Part shown: positions 8,057 through 16,130 of the stretch, in pieces | Position numbering within the stretch: position 1 is the stretch's first letter | How the letters are laid out: each line of letters opens with the position of its first letter | From: Streptomyces sp. NBC_01669 | Lineage (GTDB): Bacteria > Actinomycetota > Actinomycetes > Streptomycetales > Streptomycetaceae | Length of the DNA: 64,000 nucleotides | Assembly: GCF_026339735.1 (NCBI RefSeq) | Contig: NZ_JAPEQG010000001.1 | Coordinates: 1,302,001 to 1,366,000 of the forward strand | Direction of reading: 5' to 3' | Position numbers and translations under genes: made by a program | The notes under the pieces: generated by a model | Database searches by the model: none | Told to the model about the DNA's origin: nothing | The model's input: only the letters and a program-made list of their open reading frames with translations

Positions 8057-11000
8057 ATGAGTCACCATCCGTTCAGCAGACACCCGTCGCGAGGATTACC
8101 CTCATCCCTCCTCGCCCTCACCGCACTTCTCGCCCTGGTCCTCGGCCTGTTGGTGGCTTCGCCGCCTCGCGCCCACGCGGCCCCGTTCCGGGTCCTTGTC
8201 TACTCCGAGGTCACCAACTTCAGGCACGAATCGATTCCTGCGGGGATCGAAGCGATCAAGAAGCTCGGTACCGAGAACGGCTTCGACGTGGAGGCCACCG
8301 CCGACTCGGCCGTATTCAATGACTCCGATCTCGCCCGCTTCCAGGCCATCGTCTTCAACAACACCAACTCCACGCCGCAGAGCGGCAACTTGCTGAGTAC
8401 CGATGAGCGTTCCGCGCTCCAGAAGTACATCCGTGCGGGCGGCGGCTGGGTCGGGCTGCATGCCGCGTCGGCGAGTGAGCGCGACTGGGACTGGTACGAG
8501 GGCCTGGTAGGCGCGATCTTCGATCAGCATCCTGCGGTGCAGACCGGCCGGGTCAAGGTGCTCGACCATGCGCACCCCTCCACCAAGGGCCTTCCGGACC
8601 TCTGGGAGCGTACGGAGGAGTGGTACAACTGGCGTACCAATCCGACCTCCAAGGTGCACACGCTCGCGCAGATCAAGGTGCGCGACGGCATCACCGGTCT
8701 GGACGAGGGCGTGGACCATCCGTGGTCCTGGTGCCAGAACTACGACGGCGGCCGCTCCTGGTTCACCGCCGGCGGCCATGCCGCGTCGGCCTTCCAGGAG
8801 GAGGGCTTCGTCAAGCATCTGCTGGGCGGCATCGAGTGGGCCGCGGGCGCCAAGTCCGGTGACTGCACGGCAACTCGGACCGGATCCTTCCAGCGCACGG
8901 CACTGGCCACCAGCGACCTCGCCGACCCGTTCGAGCTGGCGGTCGCCCCGGACCGCCGGGTGTTCTTCGCCCAGCGCACCGGGAAGCTCAAGGTCATCGA
9001 CCAGCAGACCATGAAGGTCACAACGGCGCTGGACTTCGCGTACACGCCCGAGATGACCAGCCAGTCCGACGGGCTGCTCGGTCTCGCGCTCGATCCGGGC
9101 TTCGCCACGAACAACTGGCTCTATCTGCTGCATTCCGACAAGACCGAGAAACGGCTCAACCTCTCCCGCTTCACTGCCACCGGCAACACGGTCGACCCCG
9201 CCTCGGAGAAGAGGCTGCTGACCATTCCGACCTGGCGCGGCGAGGGCCGGGCCAACTCCCATATGGCCGGGTCGCTCGCCTTCGACAAGGACGGGAACCT
9301 GTACGCGGCGACGGGTGACAACACCGACCCGTTCGCGTCGGACGGTTTCAGCCCGATCGACGAGGGCGAGGGCCGCCGCGCCTGGGACGCCCAGGGCACG
9401 GCGGGCAATACGAACGATCTGCGTGGCAAGATCCTGCGCATCACCCCGAAGGACGACGGCACATACACCGTCCCCGACGGCAATCTCTTCGCCCCCGGTA
9501 CGGAGAAGACCCGCCCGGAGATCTATGCGATGGGGATGCGCAATCCGTTCCGGATCACCACGGATCCGGTGAGCGGCGCGCTGATGGTCGCCGACTACGG
9601 CCCGGACGCCAAGGCCGCGGTCGCCGATCGCGGACCGGAAGGCACGGTCGAGTACACCCGGATCACCAAGGCGGGGAATTTCGGCTGGCCGTACTGCATC
9701 GGCAACAACACCCCGTTCAACGACTACGACTTCACAACGAGGACGTCCGGTCCGAAGTTCGACTGCGCGGCGATCGTCAATGATTCGCCGAACAACACCG
9801 GGCTGCGGAATCTGCCGCCCGCGCAGCCCGCGACGGTCTGGTACGCCTACTCCGCATCCGCCGAGTTCCCGGAGCTCGGGACCGGCGGCGGTGGCCCGAT
9901 GAGCGGTCCGGTCTACGACTACGACCCCGACAACACGTACCGCACCAAGTTCCCCGAGTACTTCGAGGGGAAGTGGTTCACCTACGAGCTGACCCGGCAG
10001 TGGTTCAAGACGTTCTCCTTCCAGCAGAAGGACCAGACATTCACCGATCCGCGGTTCGCTCCCGTCAGGGCCGGTGAACTCCAGTCGATCAACGGCGTCT
10101 TCGCGGACATGAAGTGGAACCAGCCGTTCGATGCCGACTTCGGTCCCGACGGGGCGCTGTACGTCATCGACTTCGGGCTCGGCAGCGGCACCGGCCGTGG
10201 CGGCAGCAACGAGGGGGCGGGCATCTACCGGATCGACTACGTCGGTGACGGACGACTGCCCGACGCGAAGATCACCGCCAGCCGGGACAACGGTCCGGCG
10301 CCGCTCACCGTCGCGTTCTCCAGCGCCGGTTCCGGGCTGCCGGACGGCCGACCGGTCACGTATGCCTGGGACTTCGACGGCAACGGCACCACGGACTCGA
10401 CGGAGCCGAACCCCTCGTACACGTACCGCACCAAGGGACTCACCACGGCGCGGCTGACCGTCACCGGCCCCGGTGGCCTCACCGCGCAGGCGGTGCAGGA
10501 CATCACCGTCGGCAACACCCGGCCCGAAGTGACGATCAAACAGCCGCCGAACGGGGGGATGTTCAGCTTCGGCGACACCATCCCGTTCACGGTGCAGGTG
10601 AAGGACAAGGAGGACGGGAGCAACGGACGGCCGATCGACTGCTCGCGGGTGGTTGTGCAGTCGCAGCTCGGCCATGACACGCATCTGCATCCGCTCGACA
10701 ACTACACCGGCTGCGCGGGCGAGATCGTCACGGATGCCGGGGGCAGCCACGGCCCGGGTCAGAATCTGTACTACGGGATCACCGCCCGCTACGAGGACAA
10801 GGGCGCCCCGGACGCCCCGGCGCTCACCGGCTCGACCTCGTTGACACTGCGCACCGCGTTCCGTGAGGCGGAGCACTTCACGGCGACGGGCGGAGCCCAC
10901 GGCGGGGTGGTGGTCGGCAACAGGACCGACGCCTCCGGTGGGAAGCGGCTGACGGAGATCGAGGACGGTGACTGGATCAGCTTCGATCCGGTGCATCTGA

Positions 11001-11545
11001 AGAACATCGACTCGGTGACGGTCGGCGCGGCCTCCGGCGGGATCGGTGGCACTGTCGAGTTCCGGGCGGGTTCCCCGACGGGGCAGCTGCTCGGGAAGGT
11101 GACCGTGCCGAACACCGGGGACTGGGGCAAGGTCGTCTCGCCGACCACGGCCCTGGAAGACCCGGGGAGCAGCGTGAAGCTGTACGCGGTGTTCACCAAC
11201 CCGGAGTGGTCGAGCGACAAGGCCGACCTGTTCGCCGTGGACTGGTTGCACTTCAACGGGTCCGGCGTCGAAAAGAAGCCCGGTACGCAGGTCACGGTGA
11301 AGGCGGACCCGGCCACAGGCACCTCGCCGCTCGCCGTCGCGCTGAGCAGTGTGGTCAGGCCGGCGGCCGGGCGCACGATCACCTCCTACCACTGGGACTT
11401 CGGCGACAACGTCAAACCCGCAGGGCCCGAGGGCGCCACGGCGACGCACACCTACGGCCGCAAGGGTGCGTACACCGCGCATCTGACGGTCACCGACGAC
11501 AAGGGCGACACGAGCACCGGTTCCATCCGCATCGACGTGAGCTGA
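8057..11545 (+). CDS. secreted ThuA / glucose-sorbosone dehydrogenase-like multidomain protein
   Basis: 1162-aa exported protein. A Sec signal peptide (about 1-42) precedes a ThuA-like domain (about 44-270, with GGGWVGLHAAS) and a PQQ-type glucose/sorbosone dehydrogenase beta-propeller (about 275-730). Then follow a PKD domain (about 735-820), an Ig-like region with VTIKQPPNGGMFSFGD (about 825-930), a CBM6-like carbohydrate-binding module opening at FREAEHF (about 933-1070) and a second PKD domain to the end. The family is associated with sugar oxidation at the cell surface; the substrate is unknown. GGGAG precedes ATG 8057. An operator shared with the lacI-family gene at 16131 lies upstream, and the gene probably forms an operon with the TIM-barrel gene 27 bases downstream. 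Confidence 0.9.
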   Translation: MSHHPFSRHPSRGLPSSLLALTALLALVLGLLVASPPRAHAAPFRVLVYSEVTNFRHESIPAGIEAIKKLGTENGFDVEATADSAVFNDSDLARFQAIVFNNTNSTPQSGNLLSTDERSALQKYIRAGGGWVGLHAASASERDWDWYEGLVGAIFDQHPAVQTGRVKVLDHAHPSTKGLPDLWERTEEWYNWRTNPTSKVHTLAQIKVRDGITGLDEGVDHPWSWCQNYDGGRSWFTAGGHAASAFQEEGFVKHLLGGIEWAAGAKSGDCTATRTGSFQRTALATSDLADPFELAVAPDRRVFFAQRTGKLKVIDQQTMKVTTALDFAYTPEMTSQSDGLLGLALDPGFATNNWLYLLHSDKTEKRLNLSRFTATGNTVDPASEKRLLTIPTWRGEGRANSHMAGSLAFDKDGNLYAATGDNTDPFASDGFSPIDEGEGRRAWDAQGTAGNTNDLRGKILRITPKDDGTYTVPDGNLFAPGTEKTRPEIYAMGMRNPFRITTDPVSGALMVADYGPDAKAAVADRGPEGTVEYTRITKAGNFGWPYCIGNNTPFNDYDFTTRTSGPKFDCAAIVNDSPNNTGLRNLPPAQPATVWYAYSASAEFPELGTGGGGPMSGPVYDYDPDNTYRTKFPEYFEGKWFTYELTRQWFKTFSFQQKDQTFTDPRFAPVRAGELQSINGVFADMKWNQPFDADFGPDGALYVIDFGLGSGTGRGGSNEGAGIYRIDYVGDGRLPDAKITASRDNGPAPLTVAFSSAGSGLPDGRPVTYAWDFDGNGTTDSTEPNPSYTYRTKGLTTARLTVTGPGGLTAQAVQDITVGNTRPEVTIKQPPNGGMFSFGDTIPFTVQVKDKEDGSNGRPIDCSRVVVQSQLGHDTHLHPLDNYTGCAGEIVTDAGGSHGPGQNLYYGITARYEDKGAPDAPALTGSTSLTLRTAFREAEHFTATGGAHGGVVVGNRTDASGGKRLTEIEDGDWISFDPVHLKNIDSVTVGAASGGIGGTVEFRAGSPTGQLLGKVTVPNTGDWGKVVSPTTALEDPGSSVKLYAVFTNPEWSSDKADLFAVDWLHFNGSGVEKKPGTQVTVKADPATGTSPLAVALSSVVRPAAGRTITSYHWDFGDNVKPAGPEGATATHTYGRKGAYTAHLTVTDDKGDTSTGSIRIDVS

Positions 11546-11572
11546 GCGGCGTCGACTGAGAGGAGAGACGAT

Positions 11573-12430
11573 ATGAACGGCACACGACGTGCGTTTCTCG
11601 GTACGGCTCTGGGCGTCGCCGCGGCCGCCGGAGTCGGTACGGCCCCGGCGTCCGCCACCGAATCCGGGCGCTCCCGCCGCATCCCGCCATCCGGGATCGG
11701 CATGCACCTGTACACCATGCGGACCCGTCTGGCGACGGACTTCCGGGGCACGCTGGAGCGGCTTGCGGAGATCGGCTACGCGACGGTCGGGGTGAGCGGC
11801 CGGCACGGCAACAGCGCGGCCGACATCCGGCGGATGCTGGACGAGACAAGGCTCAAGGCGGTCCTCGAACATGTCGCGTACGACATCGTGAAGGGCGCCG
11901 GGCTGCCGCAGGCGCTGGAGGACATCCATACGCTGGGCGGCAAGTGGATCGTCGTACCCAGTCTGCCCGGATCGCTGCACAGTCCGGCCGGATACCGCGA
12001 GGCGGCCCGGGAGTTCAACAAGGCGGGACTGGCCGCCCGCGAGTCCGGACTGAAGCTGCTCTACCACAATCACGGCACGGACCATCAGGTGGTGAACGGG
12101 GTCAGCCTGTACGACATCCTGCTCGCCGAGACCGATCCGGAACTCGTCGGCTTCGAACTGGATCTGTACTGGGCGGCCAACGGTGGCGCCGCGGCGCCGG
12201 GCGAGCTGTTCGTACGCCATCCCCGGCGCTTCCCGGCGCTGCATGTGAAGGACATGGCGCCGAACGGGGACTTCGCCGATGTCGGGTCGGGGGTGCTGGA
12301 CTTCCCGGCGATGTTCGACACCGCGCGGCGGGGCGGGGTGAAGCAGTGGCTGGTGGAGCACGACTCACCGGCTGACCCGTTCGCCTCGGCGCTCGCCAGC
12401 TATACGTATCTGTCGCGCCTGCGGTACTGA
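11573..12430 (+). CDS. secreted sugar phosphate isomerase/epimerase-like TIM-barrel protein
   Basis: 285-aa xylose-isomerase-like TIM-barrel protein with a Tat-type signal (TRRAFLGTALG, about 1-30), so exported folded. Metal-binding-type residues expected of the family are visible: Glu in LEHVAYD, His in LLYHNHGTDHQ, Asp in FELDLYWA, His in ALHVKDMA and Glu in LVEHDSP. Such proteins isomerise or epimerise sugars or act in keto-sugar degradation. An AGGAG site lies upstream of ATG 11573. The 27-base gap from the ThuA/dehydrogenase gene suggests they act on the same extracellular sugar. A GC hairpin follows the gene. Confidence 0.87.
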   Translation: MNGTRRAFLGTALGVAAAAGVGTAPASATESGRSRRIPPSGIGMHLYTMRTRLATDFRGTLERLAEIGYATVGVSGRHGNSAADIRRMLDETRLKAVLEHVAYDIVKGAGLPQALEDIHTLGGKWIVVPSLPGSLHSPAGYREAAREFNKAGLAARESGLKLLYHNHGTDHQVVNGVSLYDILLAETDPELVGFELDLYWAANGGAAAPGELFVRHPRRFPALHVKDMAPNGDFADVGSGVLDFPAMFDTARRGGVKQWLVEHDSPADPFASALASYTYLSRLRY

Positions 12431-12447
12431 GCGGACCGGCACGCGCG

Positions 12448-12483
12448 GCGGCCCCGGAGAGCGTTCCGCCTCCCCGGGGCCGC
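12448..12483 (+). terminator. terminator after the TIM-barrel gene
   Basis: A 10-bp inverted repeat (GCGGCCCCGG and complement, 12448-12457 with 12474-12483) with a 16-base loop lies 17 bases past the stop codon. Confidence 0.55.
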
Positions 12484-12570
12484 TGTGTGCTCAGTGGGCG
12501 GCGAGCAGCTGCCCGCACCGGGCGAAGGCCGCGTCCACGGTGGCCGGGAGAGGTTTCTCGAAGGCCGTAG

Positions 12571-13092
12571 GCCTGCTCGACGCCGGCGTTCGCTCTCACC
12601 CGGATCGTCGAGGACATAGGCCTCCCGGGCCCGGCGCTCCGCCACTGCTTCGCCGACCGCGACGACCTGCTCAACGCCCTGATCAGGGACGCGTACGACG
12701 GTGCTGCGAGGGCCATGGCGGAAGCCGTGGCCCACTCCGCGGCCGCATCGGCGAGCCCCTGTGCCCGCCTGCGCTCCCTAGCCGGAAAGGTTCACCGGCT
12801 CGCGACGCCCGGTGCGGCACCTCGCTGCGTTGTCGCCTCACCCGAGTACGTCCGGTACGAGGGCGATCCTCCGCCTTGCGATGCACCGCACCGGTCGACA
12901 CGCTGGAGCGGCCCGAGCGGTGCTCGGGCCGCTCCAGCCGTCTTCTCCGACGGGTCAGCAGGGCCGGGGGTGGCCGTGGTGGTCGGCCGGATGACGGCGT
13001 GGGCCGGGGCGGACGTGGGCATGGGGCACATCGGCGACCCGCTGCTGGCCGTGCAGACCGAGATGCCGGCGGACGCGTTCGCGCTGGTGTGA
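12571..13092 (+). pseudogene. truncated TetR-family regulator
   Basis: The frame opens directly after an in-frame TAG (12568-12570) and has no start codon before 12715. It encodes IVEDIGLPGPALRHCFADRD, the second half of a TetR helix-turn-helix, then LLNALIRDAYDGAARAMAEA, the typical linker helix. Most of the N-terminal helix-turn-helix is gone. The middle is frame-garbled, and a strong hairpin (12902-12938) sits inside it. The last part (GRMTAWAG...DAFALV) recalls the C-terminal ligand domain of TetR proteins. On the other strand, 12492-12568 reads like the final 25 residues of another lost gene (TAFEKPLPATVDAAFARCGQ onward). The whole stretch looks like a scar. Confidence 0.6.
12902..12938. 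terminator. strong hairpin inside the TetR remnant
   Basis: Perfect 16-bp stem (GCTGGAGCGGCCCGAG and complement) with a 5-base CGGTG loop. Its form matches streptomycete terminators. Lying inside a former coding region, it indicates a rearranged junction rather than an ordinary gene end. Confidence 0.65.
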
Positions 13093-13167
13093 CGCCGGGG
13101 GCCGCACCGGGCGCCTTGCCGTGCGGGCCCGGGCGCCCTGGCGTGGTGGCGGAGCGGACCGCCCCGA

Positions 13168-14004
13168 TCAGTCGTGGGCGGACGCCGCGCCGAGCAGATC
13201 GCGGATGTGGGCTGCGGCGTCCCGGAATTCCGGGCGGCCCACCGTCTCGCCGTACTCCCGTTCCGCGTCCAGCCCCACCTCGATGATCTCGGTGATGGTG
13301 CCGGGCCGTGGGCTCATCACCACCACCCGGTCGGCCAGATAGACCGCCTCCGAGATCGAGTGGGTGACCAGCAGCACGGTGGTGCCGGTCTCCCGCCAGA
13401 TGCGATTCAGTTCCATGTTCATCTGCTCACGCGTGAGGGCGTCGAGCGCGCCGAACGGCTCGTCCATCAGCAGCACCGGCGGTTCGTGCAGCAACGCGCG
13501 GCACAGCGCGACCCGTTGCTGCATCCCGCCGGACAGCTCGTGCGGATACGCGTCCTCGAAGCCGCTGAGCCCGGTCATCCGGATCAGCTCGTCGGCCCGG
13601 GCGCGCGCCCTGGCCGCGGGCATCTTCCGGATCTCCGCCTGCAGAAGGATGTTGCGGCGCGCGGAGCGCCACTCCAGGAGGGCGGCGCGCTGGAACACGT
13701 AACCGATGTCGTGCCGTGGGCCCGCGACCCGTTCGCCGCCGAGCCGGACCTCGCCCGAGGACGGCTTCAGCAGTCCGGCGACCAGCTTCAGCAGCGTCGA
13801 CTTGCCGCATCCGGACGGTCCGACCAGGGCGACGAACTCGCCCGGCGCCACGTCGAGCGAGACCTCGCTCAGGGCGGTGACATCGCGGTTCTTGCCACGG
13901 AACCGGACCGAGACGTCCGACACACCGACGGCCGGGGTGACGGCGCGACGGCCGCCGGCACCGAGCGGGTCCCGGGGCTTCGCGTCCTGCTTCGGCATCG
14001 TCAT
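13168..14004 (-). CDS. ABC transporter ATP-binding protein (nitrate/sulfonate/NMT1 type)
   Basis: 278-aa ATPase of the SsuB/TauB-like class. Walker A is GPSGCGKST, the signature is LSGGMQQRVALCRALL, Walker B is VLLMDEPFGALD, and the H-loop is LLVTHSISEAV. It energises import through the permease encoded two genes upstream. ATG 14004 overlaps the stop of the binding-protein gene (ATGA); a second in-frame Met follows two codons later. Last gene of a three-gene operon transcribed away from the lacI-family gene at 16131. Confidence 0.93.
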   Translation of the reverse strand: MTMPKQDAKPRDPLGAGGRRAVTPAVGVSDVSVRFRGKNRDVTALSEVSLDVAPGEFVALVGPSGCGKSTLLKLVAGLLKPSSGEVRLGGERVAGPRHDIGYVFQRAALLEWRSARRNILLQAEIRKMPAARARARADELIRMTGLSGFEDAYPHELSGGMQQRVALCRALLHEPPVLLMDEPFGALDALTREQMNMELNRIWRETGTTVLLVTHSISEAVYLADRVVVMSPRPGTITEIIEVGLDAEREYGETVGRPEFRDAAAHIRDLLGAASAHD

Positions 14005-15020
14005 CCCTTCAGCGCCGTCTTCGCGTCCCAGTACTCCGCCACGGACTTGGGCTTGCTCACCATTCCGGCCTCGGCGAAGACGTCGATGGTCTGCTGCCAG
14101 TCCGCCTCGTCGTTGACCCCGGGCGCCTTGCCCTCGGTCGCCGTGGTGTGCAGCAGCGTGAGCGTCGTCCTGAACTGCTCCGCCAGCACAGTCTTCGGCG
14201 GCAGCTGCTCCGACGCCCCGTCCATGGCCGCGACCGCAGGCTCGGGCGCCTTCGCCGCGGCGGCCCATGCCTCGCTGACCGCCTGCACCATGCGACCCGC
14301 CAGCTCGGACTTGGAGGCGAGAAGCTTCTGCCCGGCGAGCAAACCGTTGGAGTAGAAGTTCAGCCCGTTCTCCGAGAAGCGGAGATACGAGACGGGTTTC
14401 TTGGCCTTCTCCTGCATGGTCGGGCCCTGGTCGCTGGCGTAGCCGAGCAGTCCGTCGGTCTTCCCGGAAATCACCGCGGCGATCTTGCCCGCCGGGTCGG
14501 TGTTCTGGACCTTCACCTCCGACTCGTCGATGTTGTTCTTCTTCAGGAAGATCGGGAACGTCTTGGAGAGCGCGTCACCGGCCGTCCCGGCGATCGTTCT
14601 CCCCTTCAGATCGGCGGGTGACTCGATGCCCTTGGCGTCGAAGGACTGCACGGACGCGGGAGTGGTCTGCAGGAAGACGCCGAGACTCTTGACCTGCACC
14701 CCCTGGTCGACCGCGGCGAGCAGCGCCGGGGTGTCGGCCCAGCCGAAGTCGGTCTGCCCGGCGGCGGTCGCCTGCACCGTCTTCTGCGAGCCCTGCCCGG
14801 CCTGGATCGTCAGGTCGATGCCGTGCTTCTCGAAGATCTTCTGCTGCTTGCCGTAGTAGAACGGCGCGTGTTCGCCGTACGGATACCAGTTGAGCGTCAG
14901 CGTGACCTTGTCCAGCTTCTTGCCCGAGTCATTGGTGGAGGTCGACGCGTCGTTCCCGCCGCAGGCCGTGGCCAGCAGGACGAGAGGTACGACACCGATC
15001 AGGAGTCTGCGCGCGTGCAT
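14001..15020 (-). CDS. ABC transporter substrate-binding lipoprotein, NMT1/THI5-like
   Basis: 339-aa lipoprotein: signal peptide with lipobox LATAC, Cys20 as the lipid site, then an NMT1/SsuA-like fold (LTLNWYPYGEHAPFYYGKQQ, GWADTPALLAA, LKGRTIAGTAGD). Family ligands include pyrimidine precursors of thiamine, nitrate, sulfonates and related small molecules. WYPYGEHAPFYYG resembles thiamine-precursor or pyrimidine binders more than sulfonate binders, but the ligand is not certain. ATG 15020 is chosen at the signal peptide. Middle gene of the operon, overlapping the ATPase gene. Confidence 0.9.
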   Translation of the reverse strand: MHARRLLIGVVPLVLLATACGGNDASTSTNDSGKKLDKVTLTLNWYPYGEHAPFYYGKQQKIFEKHGIDLTIQAGQGSQKTVQATAAGQTDFGWADTPALLAAVDQGVQVKSLGVFLQTTPASVQSFDAKGIESPADLKGRTIAGTAGDALSKTFPIFLKKNNIDESEVKVQNTDPAGKIAAVISGKTDGLLGYASDQGPTMQEKAKKPVSYLRFSENGLNFYSNGLLAGQKLLASKSELAGRMVQAVSEAWAAAAKAPEPAVAAMDGASEQLPPKTVLAEQFRTTLTLLHTTATEGKAPGVNDEADWQQTIDVFAEAGMVSKPKSVAEYWDAKTALKG

Positions 15021-15093
15021 GGGCTGGCCCTTCTGGCGACGGGGTCCGTGACAGCAATCAATGGGTGGCGCTCGGTACGGGACGGGGTGGCGT

Positions 15094-15957
15094 TCAGTAC
15101 GAGGTGGTGGCCGGCGCGTCGCGGCGGCTGGCGTGCCAGGGGAGCAGGAGCCGCTCGGCGATCTCGACGGCAACGAAGAGGACGACGCCGATCAGGGACA
15201 TCACCAGCAGCCCGGCGAAGAGCATCGGTGTGTCGAGGTTGCCGTTGGCCTGCAGGATCACATAGCCCAGCCCCTCGTTGGCGCCTACGAACTCGCCGAC
15301 GACGGCGCCGGTCACGGCCAGGGTGACCGCGACCTTGAGACCGGAGAAGAGATGCGGAAGGGACGCCGGGAAACGGATCTTCAGGAAGGTCTGCCAGGAC
15401 TTGGCACCCATCGTCGCCGACAGCTGAAGCATCTCCGGGTCGACCGCTTTGAGTCCCGTGACCATGGAGATGACCACCGGGAAGAAGGCGATCAGAACGG
15501 CGATGAGGATCTTCGGCGCGATGCCGAAGCCGAGCCAGACCACGAACAGCGGCGCGATCGCGATCTTCGGTACGACCTGGGCGAACAGCAGAATGGGGTA
15601 GAGCGTGCGCTCGACGGTGGAGGAGTACACCATGACCACGGCCGCCAGCACGCCGACGGCCACGGCGATCACGAAACCGAGCAGCGTCTCGTAGGTGGTC
15701 ACCCAGCTGTGCTGCCAGAGATAACTCGTCTTCCCCGTGAGGACATCGAGCGTCGCACCGGGCGACGGCACGAGATACGACTCCACCAGCTCGGCCGCCG
15801 AGATCACCCACCAGACGACGAAGCAGACCAGCAGCAGGGCCACCGGGCGCCAGCTCTGCTCGGCCGCCCGCGCCAGCCGCTCCCCCGCGGACGGCCCAGC
15901 CCGCCGGGCAACACCCGCCACTTCGGCGGGACTTCTGGTCAACGCGCTCTGGCTCAC
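15094..15957 (-). CDS. ABC transporter permease, SsuC/TauC type
   Basis: 287-aa membrane permease with about six spans. The cytoplasmic coupling loop is recognisable around MLQLSATMGAKSWQTFLKIRFPASLPHLFSGLKVA. It starts at GTG 15957 and is the first gene of the operon. It is divergent from the lacI-family gene, with overlapping LacI-type palindromes about 75-110 bases upstream of the start. Control of this transporter type by a LacI repressor is unusual and hints that the solute is linked to sugar metabolism. Confidence 0.92.
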   Translation of the reverse strand: MSQSALTRSPAEVAGVARRAGPSAGERLARAAEQSWRPVALLLVCFVVWWVISAAELVESYLVPSPGATLDVLTGKTSYLWQHSWVTTYETLLGFVIAVAVGVLAAVVMVYSSTVERTLYPILLFAQVVPKIAIAPLFVVWLGFGIAPKILIAVLIAFFPVVISMVTGLKAVDPEMLQLSATMGAKSWQTFLKIRFPASLPHLFSGLKVAVTLAVTGAVVGEFVGANEGLGYVILQANGNLDTPMLFAGLLVMSLIGVVLFVAVEIAERLLLPWHASRRDAPATTSY

Positions 15958-16022
15958 GGTGAACTCCCTGCACTTCGGGGGGCAGTTGTGGAGAGTTGTG
16001 CGATCCTACGATGATGGAGAAG

Positions 16023-16045
16023 GCGCTTTCAGAAAGCGCTTTCTG
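16023..16045. promoter_or_regulatory. overlapping LacI operators between lacI-family gene and ABC operon
   Basis: Three half-sites stand side by side: GCGCTTTC (16023-16030), A, GAAAGCGC (16032-16039), then CTTTCTG. They form one perfect 17-bp palindrome (16023-16039) and a second overlapping 16-bp palindrome, CAGAAAGCGCTTTCTG (16030-16045). The second includes exactly the 14-bp operator found at 8005-8018. The position suits autoregulation and control of both divergent promoters. Confidence 0.85.
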
Positions 16046-16130
16046 GTAAGGTGCCGCCACGTTAATGACTGCCTGCACGCACGGTCAATAGGTCGTCCCG
16101 AAGTTTCGGGACCCTGCCGCCACCGCGCCC

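Noticed and set aside
8102..12361. 1419-aa open frame on the minus strand
   Set aside because: It is antisense to the ThuA/dehydrogenase and TIM-barrel genes, is dominated by Arg, Gly, Val and Pro as expected from the complement of high-GC codons, and has no domain or ribosome site.
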